Below, one piece after another: positions 17,439 to 25,189 of a stretch of 47,404 nt of DNA (position 1 is its first letter; each line of letters starts with the position of its first letter). This DNA is from a virus. A model generated the notes under the pieces. That model was given only the letters and a program-made list of their open reading frames with translations. It had not been told where the DNA came from and ran no database searches. The translations under genes were made by a program, and so were the position numbers. Location: positions 1 through 47,404 of IMG/VR virus record IMGVR_UViG_3300037247_000717. One strand, given 5' to 3'.

Positions 17439-18002
17439 TTATAGCGCCATGCCTGTCTGAAACGCCCGTCGGCTCAACATCGAGACCGCCCGTCGATTGC
17501 GCGCTAGGTAGAACGCTACATTAATATTGCTACCCAAGTCCTTACTTCCGTAGGCGAGGATCCGATTACCGCCGCTGGCGTTCGTGCCCATTACCGCGCA
17601 GTCCAGCAGTTCGGCTGTGCCGCTTACCGCCAAAGTCATACTGCCAAAAATCCGCCCACCCAGGACAATCAGTCGTCTGGCAATGGTGCAGGCTGACGGC
17701 TGCAGGTTGCTATTGCCCCGCATCTTGCAGTCTCCGCCGATGGTCAAGGTTCCGATGCTCACACGAGTGATACTGCCGCCGGCCCGAATCTCGCAGTCCC
17801 CACCGACCGCCAGCGTCTGACTGGGCAAGAGAATCCGGCCGCCATCGACCAGCAGCGATCCGGCCTCGCCGCCGGGTGCCGCCACGTTGACCGTATGGCC
17901 CGCCAAGACGATTACATGATCGCCGCTGCCCGGCGTACCGCTGCCCGACCAGGTAGCATCGTCCAGCCAGTTGCCCGTCCCTACGCTGGTATAAGTGGCC
18001 AT
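17439..18002 (-). CDS. Surface protein with G8/adhesin-like beta-repeat
   Basis: 187 residues. It opens with TGNWLDDATWSGSGTPGSGDHVIVLAGHTVNV, a sequence style found at the start of beta-helical surface adhesins, then continues in short repeated strands (LLVDGGRILLPSQTLAVGGDCEIRAGGSI, LTIGGDCKM). Cysteine-containing turns recur at a spacing of about 25 residues. It sits in the fibre/surface block next to the lectin-like and deacetylase genes and is probably a host-binding or decoration protein. Confidence 0.65.
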   Translation of the reverse strand: MATYTSVGTGNWLDDATWSGSGTPGSGDHVIVLAGHTVNVAAPGGEAGSLLVDGGRILLPSQTLAVGGDCEIRAGGSITRVSIGTLTIGGDCKMRGNSNLQPSACTIARRLIVLGGRIFGSMTLAVSGTAELLDCAVMGTNASGGNRILAYGSKDLGSNINVAFYLARNRRAVSMLSRRAFQTGMAL

Positions 18003-18020
18003 TCAAGTCGTTCGCCCCGG

Positions 18021-18596
18021 CTACAGCGCCCTGCCAATCACCAGCGCCTCTTCGGCATCGCCCATATCAATCTCAGGGTAATGCCACGCGTGGCCAGTCA
18101 GGTCTATCCGCAAAACCGAGCTGCCATTCGTGACGACGGCCACTTCGTAGGGCGCCAGCGCGTTGGTGATGGTCAGCGTATCCGCCTCGAAATACGTGGT
18201 CCCGGTCGCCAGACTAGTCGGATGGGTGCCAGTCTCCCTGGCCCCCAAGATAACTGCCACATCCATCAACGGCAGACCGTGGCCGTTCTCCGGCCAGGCA
18301 ATAATGCGAGCTGCATATGTGAGGTCTGCGACCGTGGTGCCGAAGAACCGATAATTCCACATCAACGCCCCGCCGATAGGCTGTGGCCCACCGATAGTCG
18401 CATTCCAGTCCGGCTTATTGGAGAAGGCGAAGTCAGTGATGGCACTATCGTCGGTCGTCACCCCCATGCGCAGGGCCAACGGGACCATTATAATATCGCG
18501 AAGTAGTCCACCGGTTCCGGCCGTGTTACCCCGGCTCGGTACCGGGCTCTTCTGCATCGACCGGGCTATCTGGCTGCTCAGACCCTCTAGTGGCAT
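18021..18596 (-). CDS. Virion surface-block protein of unknown function
   Basis: 191 residues. The ATG has a strong GAGGAG upstream even though that site lies inside the end of the radical SAM gene (71-base overlap). The C-terminal 100 residues look beta-rich (FEADTLTITNALAPYEVAVVTNGSSVLRIDLTGHAWHYPEIDMG). It is the first gene of the surface-protein block and immediately follows the modification cassette. Family not recognised. Confidence 0.65.
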   Translation of the reverse strand: MPLEGLSSQIARSMQKSPVPSRGNTAGTGGLLRDIIMVPLALRMGVTTDDSAITDFAFSNKPDWNATIGGPQPIGGALMWNYRFFGTTVADLTYAARIIAWPENGHGLPLMDVAVILGARETGTHPTSLATGTTYFEADTLTITNALAPYEVAVVTNGSSVLRIDLTGHAWHYPEIDMGDAEEALVIGRAL

Positions 18597-19755
18597 GATT
18601 CAGCTCCTCAAAATGGCACACGTCAGTAATGGCCGGACCGTCATACGGCACCAGCTCATCAAGGCCGAAACGCTTCTGATACTGAGGCGTCGGCCCCTCG
18701 CAAATGGGTCGTAGTGCGCAGTCATCGCACTTTTCATTGGCCCTATCGCGAGCGATCCGGTCACATATCTGGCGGCGGAACGGCGCCCGCTGGTCACTCG
18801 GCGGCGCCGGTAGACGCTGAGTTGATTCTAAGGCCCACTCCCAGGGATCGTGCTGACCCTGGTAAAAGCCAATACAGTTTCGCTCAAACCCGCCCGTTTT
18901 AGCAACACAAAACGGGAAATACCTGACGTTTACTTCCCAACCCTTTGCCTCTAAAGCACTTATGGCAGCCGCCAGGGGACCAACCAAGTCCTTGCCCTGA
19001 GCCTGAAAGTCGATGACCTCCTTGCCGTCCCAGGCGTGGAAGGGGTTGAACTGTATGAAGTTACAGACAGTGGGCGGGAAGTTGTCGGCCAGAAACCGGC
19101 CATATGCCGGTAGGCATTCCAGGTTGGTCGAGGTCAGCGTGCAGTTGAAACGGACTGGCTGGACGCACTTCTGGGCTCCGATAACAGTACGACTGAATGG
19201 GTCATGCGCGAGTGCATGACCTGGTTCTGCTTTTCCCTTTCGACGAACAAGGTCGTTGTGTTCTTTTTCCAAGCCGTGTAGCGAGACCAACCAATCATCC
19301 AGCCCGGCATCCTCGATGCGAACTGTGTAGCTCTCCTTGCCCAATCGTTGCCCATGCGTGATGACCGTGGGAGCCAGCCCGATATTCGCACAATGCCGCA
19401 CCAGCTCCGGCAACTGGTCGAAGATGGTCGGCTCACCCCCGCTGATATCGGTAGCGGTCAAACCATAGTACCAGCACTGCCGATTGGCGATCATCATCAT
19501 GGTCGGCAGGTCGTAGAACATCTTATCAGGCAGGGTGGCGTAGTAGCAGAACTCGCAGTCCATATCACAAGGCCCACCGGCATTGCCCATGAACAGCCAG
19601 CCGCGCTCGGTCGGTTCACCGTGAGGGCGGAGAACGGGTCGCCCGCTTGCGGGTTTTTGCCTTTTTGCACTTGGCGACTTTTTTCGTTTCGGCTTTTTGT
19701 GGACCCTTGGCTTGCCGCCTGAAGTGGCGCGGGTCGTCGATGATTTCGCCGTCAT
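18526..19755 (-). CDS. Radical SAM enzyme (second of two)
   Basis: 409 residues from the ATG at 19755, which has GGAG five bases upstream; an in-frame ATG at 19590 would avoid the overlap with the upstream gene but lacks a ribosome site. The cluster motif is C-x3-C-x2-C (CDMDCEFCYYA; cysteines at 63, 67 and 70 of this start), followed by DISGGEPT, the SAM-binding GGE. A C-terminal cysteine set (CIGFY..., KCDDCALRPICEG) looks like a SPASM-type auxiliary cluster region. Such enzymes use a 4Fe-4S cluster and SAM to make a radical, often on peptides or sugars. The basic 50-residue N-terminal extension overlaps the end of the upstream radical SAM gene in another frame. Substrate unknown. Confidence 0.82.
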   Translation of the reverse strand: MTAKSSTTRATSGGKPRVHKKPKRKKSPSAKRQKPASGRPVLRPHGEPTERGWLFMGNAGGPCDMDCEFCYYATLPDKMFYDLPTMMMIANRQCWYYGLTATDISGGEPTIFDQLPELVRHCANIGLAPTVITHGQRLGKESYTVRIEDAGLDDWLVSLHGLEKEHNDLVRRKGKAEPGHALAHDPFSRTVIGAQKCVQPVRFNCTLTSTNLECLPAYGRFLADNFPPTVCNFIQFNPFHAWDGKEVIDFQAQGKDLVGPLAAAISALEAKGWEVNVRYFPFCVAKTGGFERNCIGFYQGQHDPWEWALESTQRLPAPPSDQRAPFRRQICDRIARDRANEKCDDCALRPICEGPTPQYQKRFGLDELVPYDGPAITDVCHFEELNHATRGSEQPDSPVDAEEPGTEPG

Positions 19756-20776
19756 AGGACTCCGGCCTCCATTTGGGGTGTATCTCGACATATATCTTGC
19801 TGCTGCCGTCACATATGTTCACCAATGAACACTTCTCGCATTCCGGGTGGCGATGACCGCAGCCGATGCTATTTCGCAGGCTCCAGAAATTGAAGAAGGC
19901 GTGGGCGAAGCTCTCCGCCCATACCCCGGAGCGCGCAGCCTGTAGCCATAAATCCATAATCGTTGCATTGGGCACATTTGCATAGGCCCGCACGTCCCAC
20001 TCCAGTGGATCGTAGACGATCTGCGGATAATTGGTAACATGTGATTCGAGCCCTTTATACCCACAGAACGGCACATATCGCAGGTTGGTGGTGATGCCTG
20101 CCTTCTCGTAGGTCTCGACGAACTCGCGCACGTAGGGTAGGGCCACGTCATGCCTGACCACCAACTCCGATGCCTGCGGCGCCCGTTGCAGCCAACCGGC
20201 CAGCGGATTGAAGTTGATGATATTATGGTTGGTCGGTGGATGTTGCAGGTAGGCCAGATAGCCAGCCAGTTCCGGCAATCCCGGCGCCGACAGGGCAGTC
20301 AAGACAGTATTGGCCCGCCAGGACTTCTTCATAGCTGTCAGGGCTTGAATCAACCGCGACCACGCGTCGTCGGCCGGTTGCCGGGTCATTGCCCCGTGGG
20401 TCTCTTTGGTGCCGTGGATACTGACCAGCCATTCGGCAACACCCGCCTTTTCCAACGCCTCCACCTTCTGCGGCCTGACCAGCCCGTGGGTTATCAGGCA
20501 CAGGGGGATGCCCAGTTCAGCCGCGTACTCCGCTATCTCGATGATGTCCGGGTGCAGGGTGGGCTCGCCGCCGGTGAAGTCGCACATGGTCAAGTCGAAG
20601 TCTTTACGGAAGCGCTTGAGCCGAACCTTGATTTCAGCAACCGGCATCCACTTCCGCGCCTTGCGATCCTCGAACCGATGGTAGCACATCAGGCAGTCCA
20701 GGTCGCAGCGATGGCCCACGTCGATACAGCCGCGTCTGGTTACACCGTCAAGATCGTTCAGGTCAGATAAGTCCAT
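19616..20776 (-). CDS. Radical SAM enzyme (first of two)
   Basis: 386 residues. Residues 24, 28 and 31 form the C-x3-C-x2-C motif (CDLDCLMCYHR), followed by CDFTGGEPTLHP (GGE motif) and a C-terminal cysteine set (CGHRHPECEKCSLVNICDG) like SPASM-family auxiliary cluster ligands. The tail is a lysine/arginine-rich extension. It resembles its downstream neighbour in the core (both have a SIHG/SLHG segment after the GGE and an NFNP segment), so the pair may be paralogues. Its start overlaps the stop of the sulfotransferase-like gene by 14 bases. Likely modifies a peptide, sugar or cofactor; target unknown. Confidence 0.85.
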   Translation of the reverse strand: MDLSDLNDLDGVTRRGCIDVGHRCDLDCLMCYHRFEDRKARKWMPVAEIKVRLKRFRKDFDLTMCDFTGGEPTLHPDIIEIAEYAAELGIPLCLITHGLVRPQKVEALEKAGVAEWLVSIHGTKETHGAMTRQPADDAWSRLIQALTAMKKSWRANTVLTALSAPGLPELAGYLAYLQHPPTNHNIINFNPLAGWLQRAPQASELVVRHDVALPYVREFVETYEKAGITTNLRYVPFCGYKGLESHVTNYPQIVYDPLEWDVRAYANVPNATIMDLWLQAARSGVWAESFAHAFFNFWSLRNSIGCGHRHPECEKCSLVNICDGSSKIYVEIHPKWRPESYDGEIIDDPRHFRRQAKGPQKAETKKVAKCKKAKTRKRATRSPPSR

Positions 20777-21419
20777 ATCGTTCTCGCCAATCAGGGAACC
20801 AGCGGTTCATATGCGGCCCGGCGTGTTCCATGATGTGCTCCCATTGTTCATCGGACCATTGCGGTATACCCAGCTCCTGCAACTGGTTTTCCCAGGGAGC
20901 AGGAATGGGGTCATATCCCAGCCATCGGCATAACAACGGTACTTCCGCAGCGTAATCATCAACCCGGACAACTCGCCAGAGACGGGCCGGTATTTTAGCA
21001 AACTCCGTTTCCGCCATAGCGTTACATGCAACCCAAAACGAGACGGCCTGCTCAAACCGCGTTGTCGCTTTGGGGTGAATCCCGAGCGCCTTATTCCATT
21101 GCGGCAAATCACCAAACGTAGGCATAGGGCCAACCATTGAGCGCACCGTTTGCACCACACTTCGCAGCAACCAGACCAACTTACATTGCGGATATACGTC
21201 CCGAATAATTCCGAGAAGCCAGGGTAAATTACCGCCGCTGCTCACTGCATCATAATCCCGACCCCAGTCGGTAATAATCTCTCGGGCACGAGCTAAATCA
21301 GGTCGATGTCCACCCACCGGGATATTCGGCTGGTGGACAGCGCGCAGTCCTAATCGCTGGAATAGTTGCCATGTACTTAGTGTCGCCGAACGGCCAGTTC
21401 CAAATGCAATAACCTTCAT
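20763..21419 (-). CDS. Sulfotransferase-like protein
   Basis: 218 residues. The N-terminus MKVIAFGTGRSATLSTWQLFQRLGL matches the PAPS-binding loop (FGTGRSGTS-like) of sulfotransferases, followed by a VWLLRSVVQTVRSM segment like the 3'-phosphate site (LLRDP..SM). It would transfer sulfate from PAPS to a hydroxyl, typically on a sugar. It overlaps the methyltransferase stop by four bases and is one of a chain of glycan-tailoring genes. Confidence 0.75.
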   Translation of the reverse strand: MKVIAFGTGRSATLSTWQLFQRLGLRAVHQPNIPVGGHRPDLARAREIITDWGRDYDAVSSGGNLPWLLGIIRDVYPQCKLVWLLRSVVQTVRSMVGPMPTFGDLPQWNKALGIHPKATTRFEQAVSFWVACNAMAETEFAKIPARLWRVVRVDDYAAEVPLLCRWLGYDPIPAPWENQLQELGIPQWSDEQWEHIMEHAGPHMNRWFPDWRERYGLI

Positions 21420-21955
21420 TTCTTATGCACCCACCACACTGCATCACCAGCCGTCTGAACGGCATCGCCATAGAGGGCATCGACTGCCGGCTTAACATCA
21501 TGATGGGCCGACGAACCGTAGTCATGTCCGGCTATAATTCCTCCGAATTTTACTCGCAACCCCCACTCACGAGCGTCATGTTCTATGAACGGCTTACTGT
21601 GATTGGCGTCGATAAAGACCCAATCCAACGATTGATGCGGGAAGATCTTAACCGCCTCTTCCGAACGCATATGAAGATGCACAAAGCGCAGATTCTTCTT
21701 TGCCACGGCAACGGCACCATTTAAGCCTTGTGAAAGTTTATCGCGAGAACAGGCGCTGTCTTTTCCGCCCCCTACCGCTGCGACAAACTCTAGATATTCG
21801 ATAAACGGGTCTACACCCCACACGGAACATGACGGCATTGTCAGATAGGTATTTATGCCACCACAACCGAGGATGCCTATTTCGGCGCCAACCGTAGCCC
21901 GACCTTGAAAATGCGCCATGAACACCTTTTTAATTTCTTCCGCAAAGCCCGCCAC
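21416..21955 (-). CDS. Class I SAM-dependent methyltransferase
   Basis: 179 residues. GRATVGAEIGILGCGGINTYL holds motif I (VGAEIG), SVWGVDPF the acidic motif II, and LDWVFIDANHSKPFIEHDAREWGLRVKFGGIIAGHDY the form seen in the Methyltransf_24 group that often works on sugars of glycans. It shares start/stop overlaps with the glycosyltransferase on one side and the sulfotransferase on the other. Likely O-methylates a glycan; acceptor unknown. Confidence 0.75.
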   Translation of the reverse strand: MAGFAEEIKKVFMAHFQGRATVGAEIGILGCGGINTYLTMPSCSVWGVDPFIEYLEFVAAVGGGKDSACSRDKLSQGLNGAVAVAKKNLRFVHLHMRSEEAVKIFPHQSLDWVFIDANHSKPFIEHDAREWGLRVKFGGIIAGHDYGSSAHHDVKPAVDALYGDAVQTAGDAVWWVHKK

Positions 21956-22803
21956 TACAACTCCTCCGCCACTTCAAAGACTCTCTGTAGTCGTTTCTCG
22001 TAACTGTGATTATGTGCTATATTGGCCAACCTGCTGCCGCGTTGGCGGGCTTCGGCCGGGTTCTTCAAGAGATGGTCGATACGATCAGTCATTTCCTGCA
22101 CCGTCTTATAGATCAGTATCGCATCGCCAAAGAGTTCAGACTGCCCTTCAGCGCTGTCAGCCACCAGCGCTGCTCCAGCAGCAGCGGCCTCGAATACTCT
22201 CATGTTGAGGTCGCCGGCCAGGCTCTTGTTCCATGCTACCTTAGCCCGGCTATAGATACCGGCCATATTCTCGTGAATGTATCCCGCTCCGATGGCGGAG
22301 TTCTTGCCGTATCGCCGTGACAGCAAGTGTGCCATCCAAGTCCGCTCGGCGAACAACGGGTTCAATGAAGTAGTTAGCACGCTGGCTACGTCAATGTCAC
22401 GTTGCTTGTTGGCCGACGGATAGAAGAACGCCGCATGGGGCAGCCATTCGACTCTCGTTAGATTGTGCTCGCCGGTCAGTAACTCGACCACGTTCTTCTG
22501 ATGGCAGAACACGAAGTCGGCGGCCTTGGCCTGTTTAATACGATCAACTCCGTCGGGCACGTGCATATCTTCGAGCATGTAGATCAGGGGTCGCCAGGTG
22601 GCCGGAAACGGAAAGTCGAAGCTATCGTCGAGGCGGACATACACATCGCAGTCCGGTTTCTGCATGGGCTTGAACTGGTGGGGTCCGACCTGTTCCATAC
22701 AAAGAACGATGGAATGCTGGGGGTAAGCTTGACGGATCACCCATTCCCAATACGCTTGGTAGTTATCAGGCCGGGTCGCTTGATGTATCAGTCCGAGCTT
22801 CAT
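21955..22803 (-). CDS. Glycosyltransferase, GT-B fold (CgeB-like)
   Basis: 282 residues from the ATG at 22803 (TGGAGAAT upstream). The N-terminal domain has a TWRPLIYMLEDMHVPDGVDRIKQAKAADFVFCHQ segment; the C-terminal domain ends with LNMRVFEAAAAGAALVADSAEGQSELFGDAILIY, the nucleotide-sugar-binding pattern (E-x7-E-like with FE and LF) of CgeB-type glycosyltransferases. It overlaps the small cysteine-rich gene upstream by 38 bases. Likely adds a sugar to a virion glycan or host surface glycan. Confidence 0.78.
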   Translation of the reverse strand: MKLGLIHQATRPDNYQAYWEWVIRQAYPQHSIVLCMEQVGPHQFKPMQKPDCDVYVRLDDSFDFPFPATWRPLIYMLEDMHVPDGVDRIKQAKAADFVFCHQKNVVELLTGEHNLTRVEWLPHAAFFYPSANKQRDIDVASVLTTSLNPLFAERTWMAHLLSRRYGKNSAIGAGYIHENMAGIYSRAKVAWNKSLAGDLNMRVFEAAAAGAALVADSAEGQSELFGDAILIYKTVQEMTDRIDHLLKNPAEARQRGSRLANIAHNHSYEKRLQRVFEVAEEL

Positions 22804-22972
22804 ATTCTCCACACCAATCCTCTTCTTGGGTCAACGCCCAGACGGTAAAAACACTGCCAGGCCGGCGCGGCGTATTGCATGGCATGGGATAGGGTGAGCG
22901 ACGATGGCACTCGCCGGTCATACTTCCGTCGGTGTCCCACCAGCGACAGGAACGGCAACATCGGTCACTCAT
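22766..22972 (-). CDS. Small cysteine-rich (zinc-binding) protein
   Basis: 68 residues. Cysteines occur as CCRSCRWWD, GECHRRSP, PCNT and WCGEYE, a pattern of a small zinc-binding phage protein. It sits between two glycosyltransferase genes, overlapping each by a few bases. The reading frame has an ATG with AGTG-type upstream sequence and no strong ribosome site. Function unknown. Confidence 0.55.
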   Translation of the reverse strand: MSDRCCRSCRWWDTDGSMTGECHRRSPYPMPCNTPRRPGSVFTVWALTQEEDWCGEYEARTDTSSDPA

Positions 22973-23813
22973 AGCTAATCGCCACTCCCATTGCCGTCAG
23001 CTTCTCCTGCCCCCACTTCTTCACCAGCTTGGCATGGTTGGTCTTCAGTAGTTCGCCAAAGTCGAAGTTCTTGGTAAACGTGGCGCTCATATCGTGGTGC
23101 ACGTAGATGTCAGATGACAGCGCGCACTTATAACCAGCCTCACGCAGACGTAACGAGGCGTCGATATCTTCTGAGTTGCCGGGCTCGAACCGTTCGTCCC
23201 ACAACCCGCGCGGGTCGGCTATCTTGGCCATCGCCTCTTTGCGGTACATGCAGGCGAAGCTGATAAGCCAAGGTACGAATATCGGCCCGGTCTCACCGTG
23301 GTCGCCGCTCTTATGATTGATCCATTCCTTGAGGTAGGTCTCCGGCACTTTGAATATCTGCTGGTAGCCTGCCACACGGTCGCTGGTAGCACCGGCGGCG
23401 CCGACTATGGAATCGTCGAAATGCTTCATCCAGCGTTCGAGCCAGTCCTTATCGCCGTCGGGGATGCGGGCGTCGTTGTCGAGGATCAGGATGAACTGGG
23501 CGGGCGACAGATAGGAAAGCATGAAACCTACGTTGGAGGCGCGGACAGCGCCCATGTTGGTGGGCAAGCATACATATTGGATACGTTCATCATACGGATA
23601 GTCCACGCCCATAGTGTGTGGCACCCGGTTAATCCACAATGTTGTTAACTCGTTAACCGGCGGCGTATTTTCGACCACGGTGAGACGATACAAACTAGGA
23701 GTAGTATTCTTGATAATGGACTCTACACACACCTCAGTCATTGCGGCCTCTTTATAGCACCGCACGATAATGTCAACCGGGTACTTGCGACGCCCGAACG
23801 GTTCAGTTTTCAC
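22965..23813 (-). CDS. Glycosyltransferase, family 2
   Basis: 282 residues. The GT-A form is visible: VDIIVRCYKEAAMTEVCVESIIKNT at the N-terminus, NMGAVRASNVG, then ILILDNDARIPDG with the metal-binding DxD (DND) and EPGNSEDIDASLRLREAGYKC (ED acid pair and D). It transfers a sugar from a nucleotide-sugar donor with inversion. It overlaps the upstream glycosyltransferase by 11 bases. Confidence 0.85.
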   Translation of the reverse strand: MKTEPFGRRKYPVDIIVRCYKEAAMTEVCVESIIKNTTPSLYRLTVVENTPPVNELTTLWINRVPHTMGVDYPYDERIQYVCLPTNMGAVRASNVGFMLSYLSPAQFILILDNDARIPDGDKDWLERWMKHFDDSIVGAAGATSDRVAGYQQIFKVPETYLKEWINHKSGDHGETGPIFVPWLISFACMYRKEAMAKIADPRGLWDERFEPGNSEDIDASLRLREAGYKCALSSDIYVHHDMSATFTKNFDFGELLKTNHAKLVKKWGQEKLTAMGVAISYE

Positions 23814-24738
23814 AGATCAGCCCTCTCGGCAGTTCAGGGGTAGTAATCCGGTGGCTGGCCGCCACCAGTTCAGATACTGCCGCGTTACGACGCTCCGCAG
23901 CGATCTGGCCATGCGCCCAGTCCATGTAATGGCCGATGTCGAAGCTGGTATCCCCGACGTGGCCCACCTGACAGCCGGTATCAACGTAGACCTTGAAGCC
24001 CGCCGCCTGCACCCGCCGGCAGAAGCTCACGTCCTCGCCCAGAAGGTGAGTGCCTCTACGAGAATCCAAGCCCAGTTCAAAACTCTTGAGCATGATCTGT
24101 CGGGCAATATCGTCAGGCTTGGCGTCATCGGGCCATTCCCGCTTGAGTTGTTCGTCCACCAGCGTCTTGAACTCTTCTTCGATGGTCAATCGTGGCGCCC
24201 GGTCCATATGGAACCACACATCCCCATCGATGGTCTCTTCCTTGACAGCTTCCAGCACGTCACGGCGGATCAGCATGGCACCGGTCCCGACGTGCAGGCA
24301 TTCGATCAATGCCCCCTCCTGGCGGTCCAGGATGTTCAATAGTGGCCAGGTGGTGTGTTCGGCTACCGGGCAGCAGGCGGGCTTGAACGGGTAGCGCCGT
24401 CGGACGGCCGTGGCACCCACTACCCCAACGTCGTGCGACAGGAGCCGGTGCATGATCGACGCTTCCAGCCGATCCATATCCCCATCCACAAACCAGACGT
24501 GCGTGAAGTTAGGCACCTCTTGATAGGCAATGCGAATACCGTCATTGCGGCTATAGGGCAGCAGCGTACCGGCTACCACCACGTAGCTAGCCGCCCCCGA
24601 CGTGCCTACCAGCTTGAGCAGATCGGCAACGCATTGCGGCTTAACCGAATCCCAGACTGACATGCAGAGCACGACCCGATGCTTCCAGTGCTCCATGTCT
24701 TGGGAGCGGGCCAGCAGTTGTGCACGAGTGTTATCCAT
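23803..24738 (-). CDS. Glycosyltransferase, GT-A type
   Basis: 311 residues. FTHVWFVDGDMDRLEASI holds the DxD motif (DGD); VGTGAMLIRRDVLEAV and LLGEDVSFCRRVQAAGFKVYVDTGCQVGHVG hold the acceptor-site and catalytic ED region typical of GT-A enzymes. It is the first clear gene of the modification cassette, following a small frame at 24754-24879. Confidence 0.8.
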   Translation of the reverse strand: MDNTRAQLLARSQDMEHWKHRVVLCMSVWDSVKPQCVADLLKLVGTSGAASYVVVAGTLLPYSRNDGIRIAYQEVPNFTHVWFVDGDMDRLEASIMHRLLSHDVGVVGATAVRRRYPFKPACCPVAEHTTWPLLNILDRQEGALIECLHVGTGAMLIRRDVLEAVKEETIDGDVWFHMDRAPRLTIEEEFKTLVDEQLKREWPDDAKPDDIARQIMLKSFELGLDSRRGTHLLGEDVSFCRRVQAAGFKVYVDTGCQVGHVGDTSFDIGHYMDWAHGQIAAERRNAAVSELVAASHRITTPELPRGLICEN

Positions 24739-24753
24739 GTCACTTTTCCCGTC

Positions 24754-24879
24754 CTACCCTAAAAACTCCGGGGGCGCCTCACCGGCTGGGCAGCCTTCAC
24801 CGCCCAAGACGCCCCCGGCTCTGTCCAACGCGCTTTTCCCGTCCTGTATCGGGCGCCGGTTGTCCCGATATTCGCTCAT
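24754..24879 (-). CDS. 41-residue small protein
   Basis: Starts at 24879 with a one-base TGATG overlap with the stop of the upstream gene and ends 15 bases before the glycosyltransferase start. The sequence (MSEYRDNRRPIQDGKSALDRAGG...) is hydrophilic and glycine/proline-rich. A short repeat, GACGGGAAAAG, occurs twice at 24745-24755 and 24837-24847. Support is positional only. Confidence 0.4.
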   Translation of the reverse strand: MSEYRDNRRPIQDGKSALDRAGGVLGGEGCPAGEAPPEFLG

Positions 24880-25178
24880 CAGTCTCCACCCACCAAAAGG
24901 TCATAGGTCTGCTTGAAGATGTCAGGCTTACAAGGATATTTCTCGCCCTTGACACTAGTAATGATCCAGTCGCCAGGGCAAACAATATGGCCTCCCTCAA
25001 GCGTATCTATCCAGCCATGGTCGTGCATGATGCGGCCGCAGTGCTTGCACTCGTCCTGCCTATCGCATTCTGGCCGACGGTAGTAATCAACATCACGAAC
25101 TTGGCCCTCAACGTATGAGGCGACCTCGAACCACTGCTTTGCTTCAACTGCGATTGGTTTCCTGCGATACTTAGGCAT
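24879..25178 (-). CDS. Widespread phage protein with PGDWIITSVKGEKYPCKPDIF motif
   Basis: 99 residues. The N-terminus (MPKYRRKPIAVEAKQW) and the C-terminal PGDWIITSVKGEKY and PCKPDIFKQTYDLL are the recognisable ends of a small protein found in many tailed phages; a CKHCGRIMHDH zinc-like insertion lies between. The function of this family is not known to me. It lies 11 bases after the terminase gene. Confidence 0.75.
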   Translation of the reverse strand: MPKYRRKPIAVEAKQWFEVASYVEGQVRDVDYYRRPECDRQDECKHCGRIMHDHGWIDTLEGGHIVCPGDWIITSVKGEKYPCKPDIFKQTYDLLVGGD

Positions 25179-25189
25179 CCGAATCCTCC

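Noticed and set aside
13157-18596. Endolysin
   Set aside because: No lysozyme, amidase or peptidase motif was recognised in or near the lysis block; the deacetylase is the only wall-active candidate.
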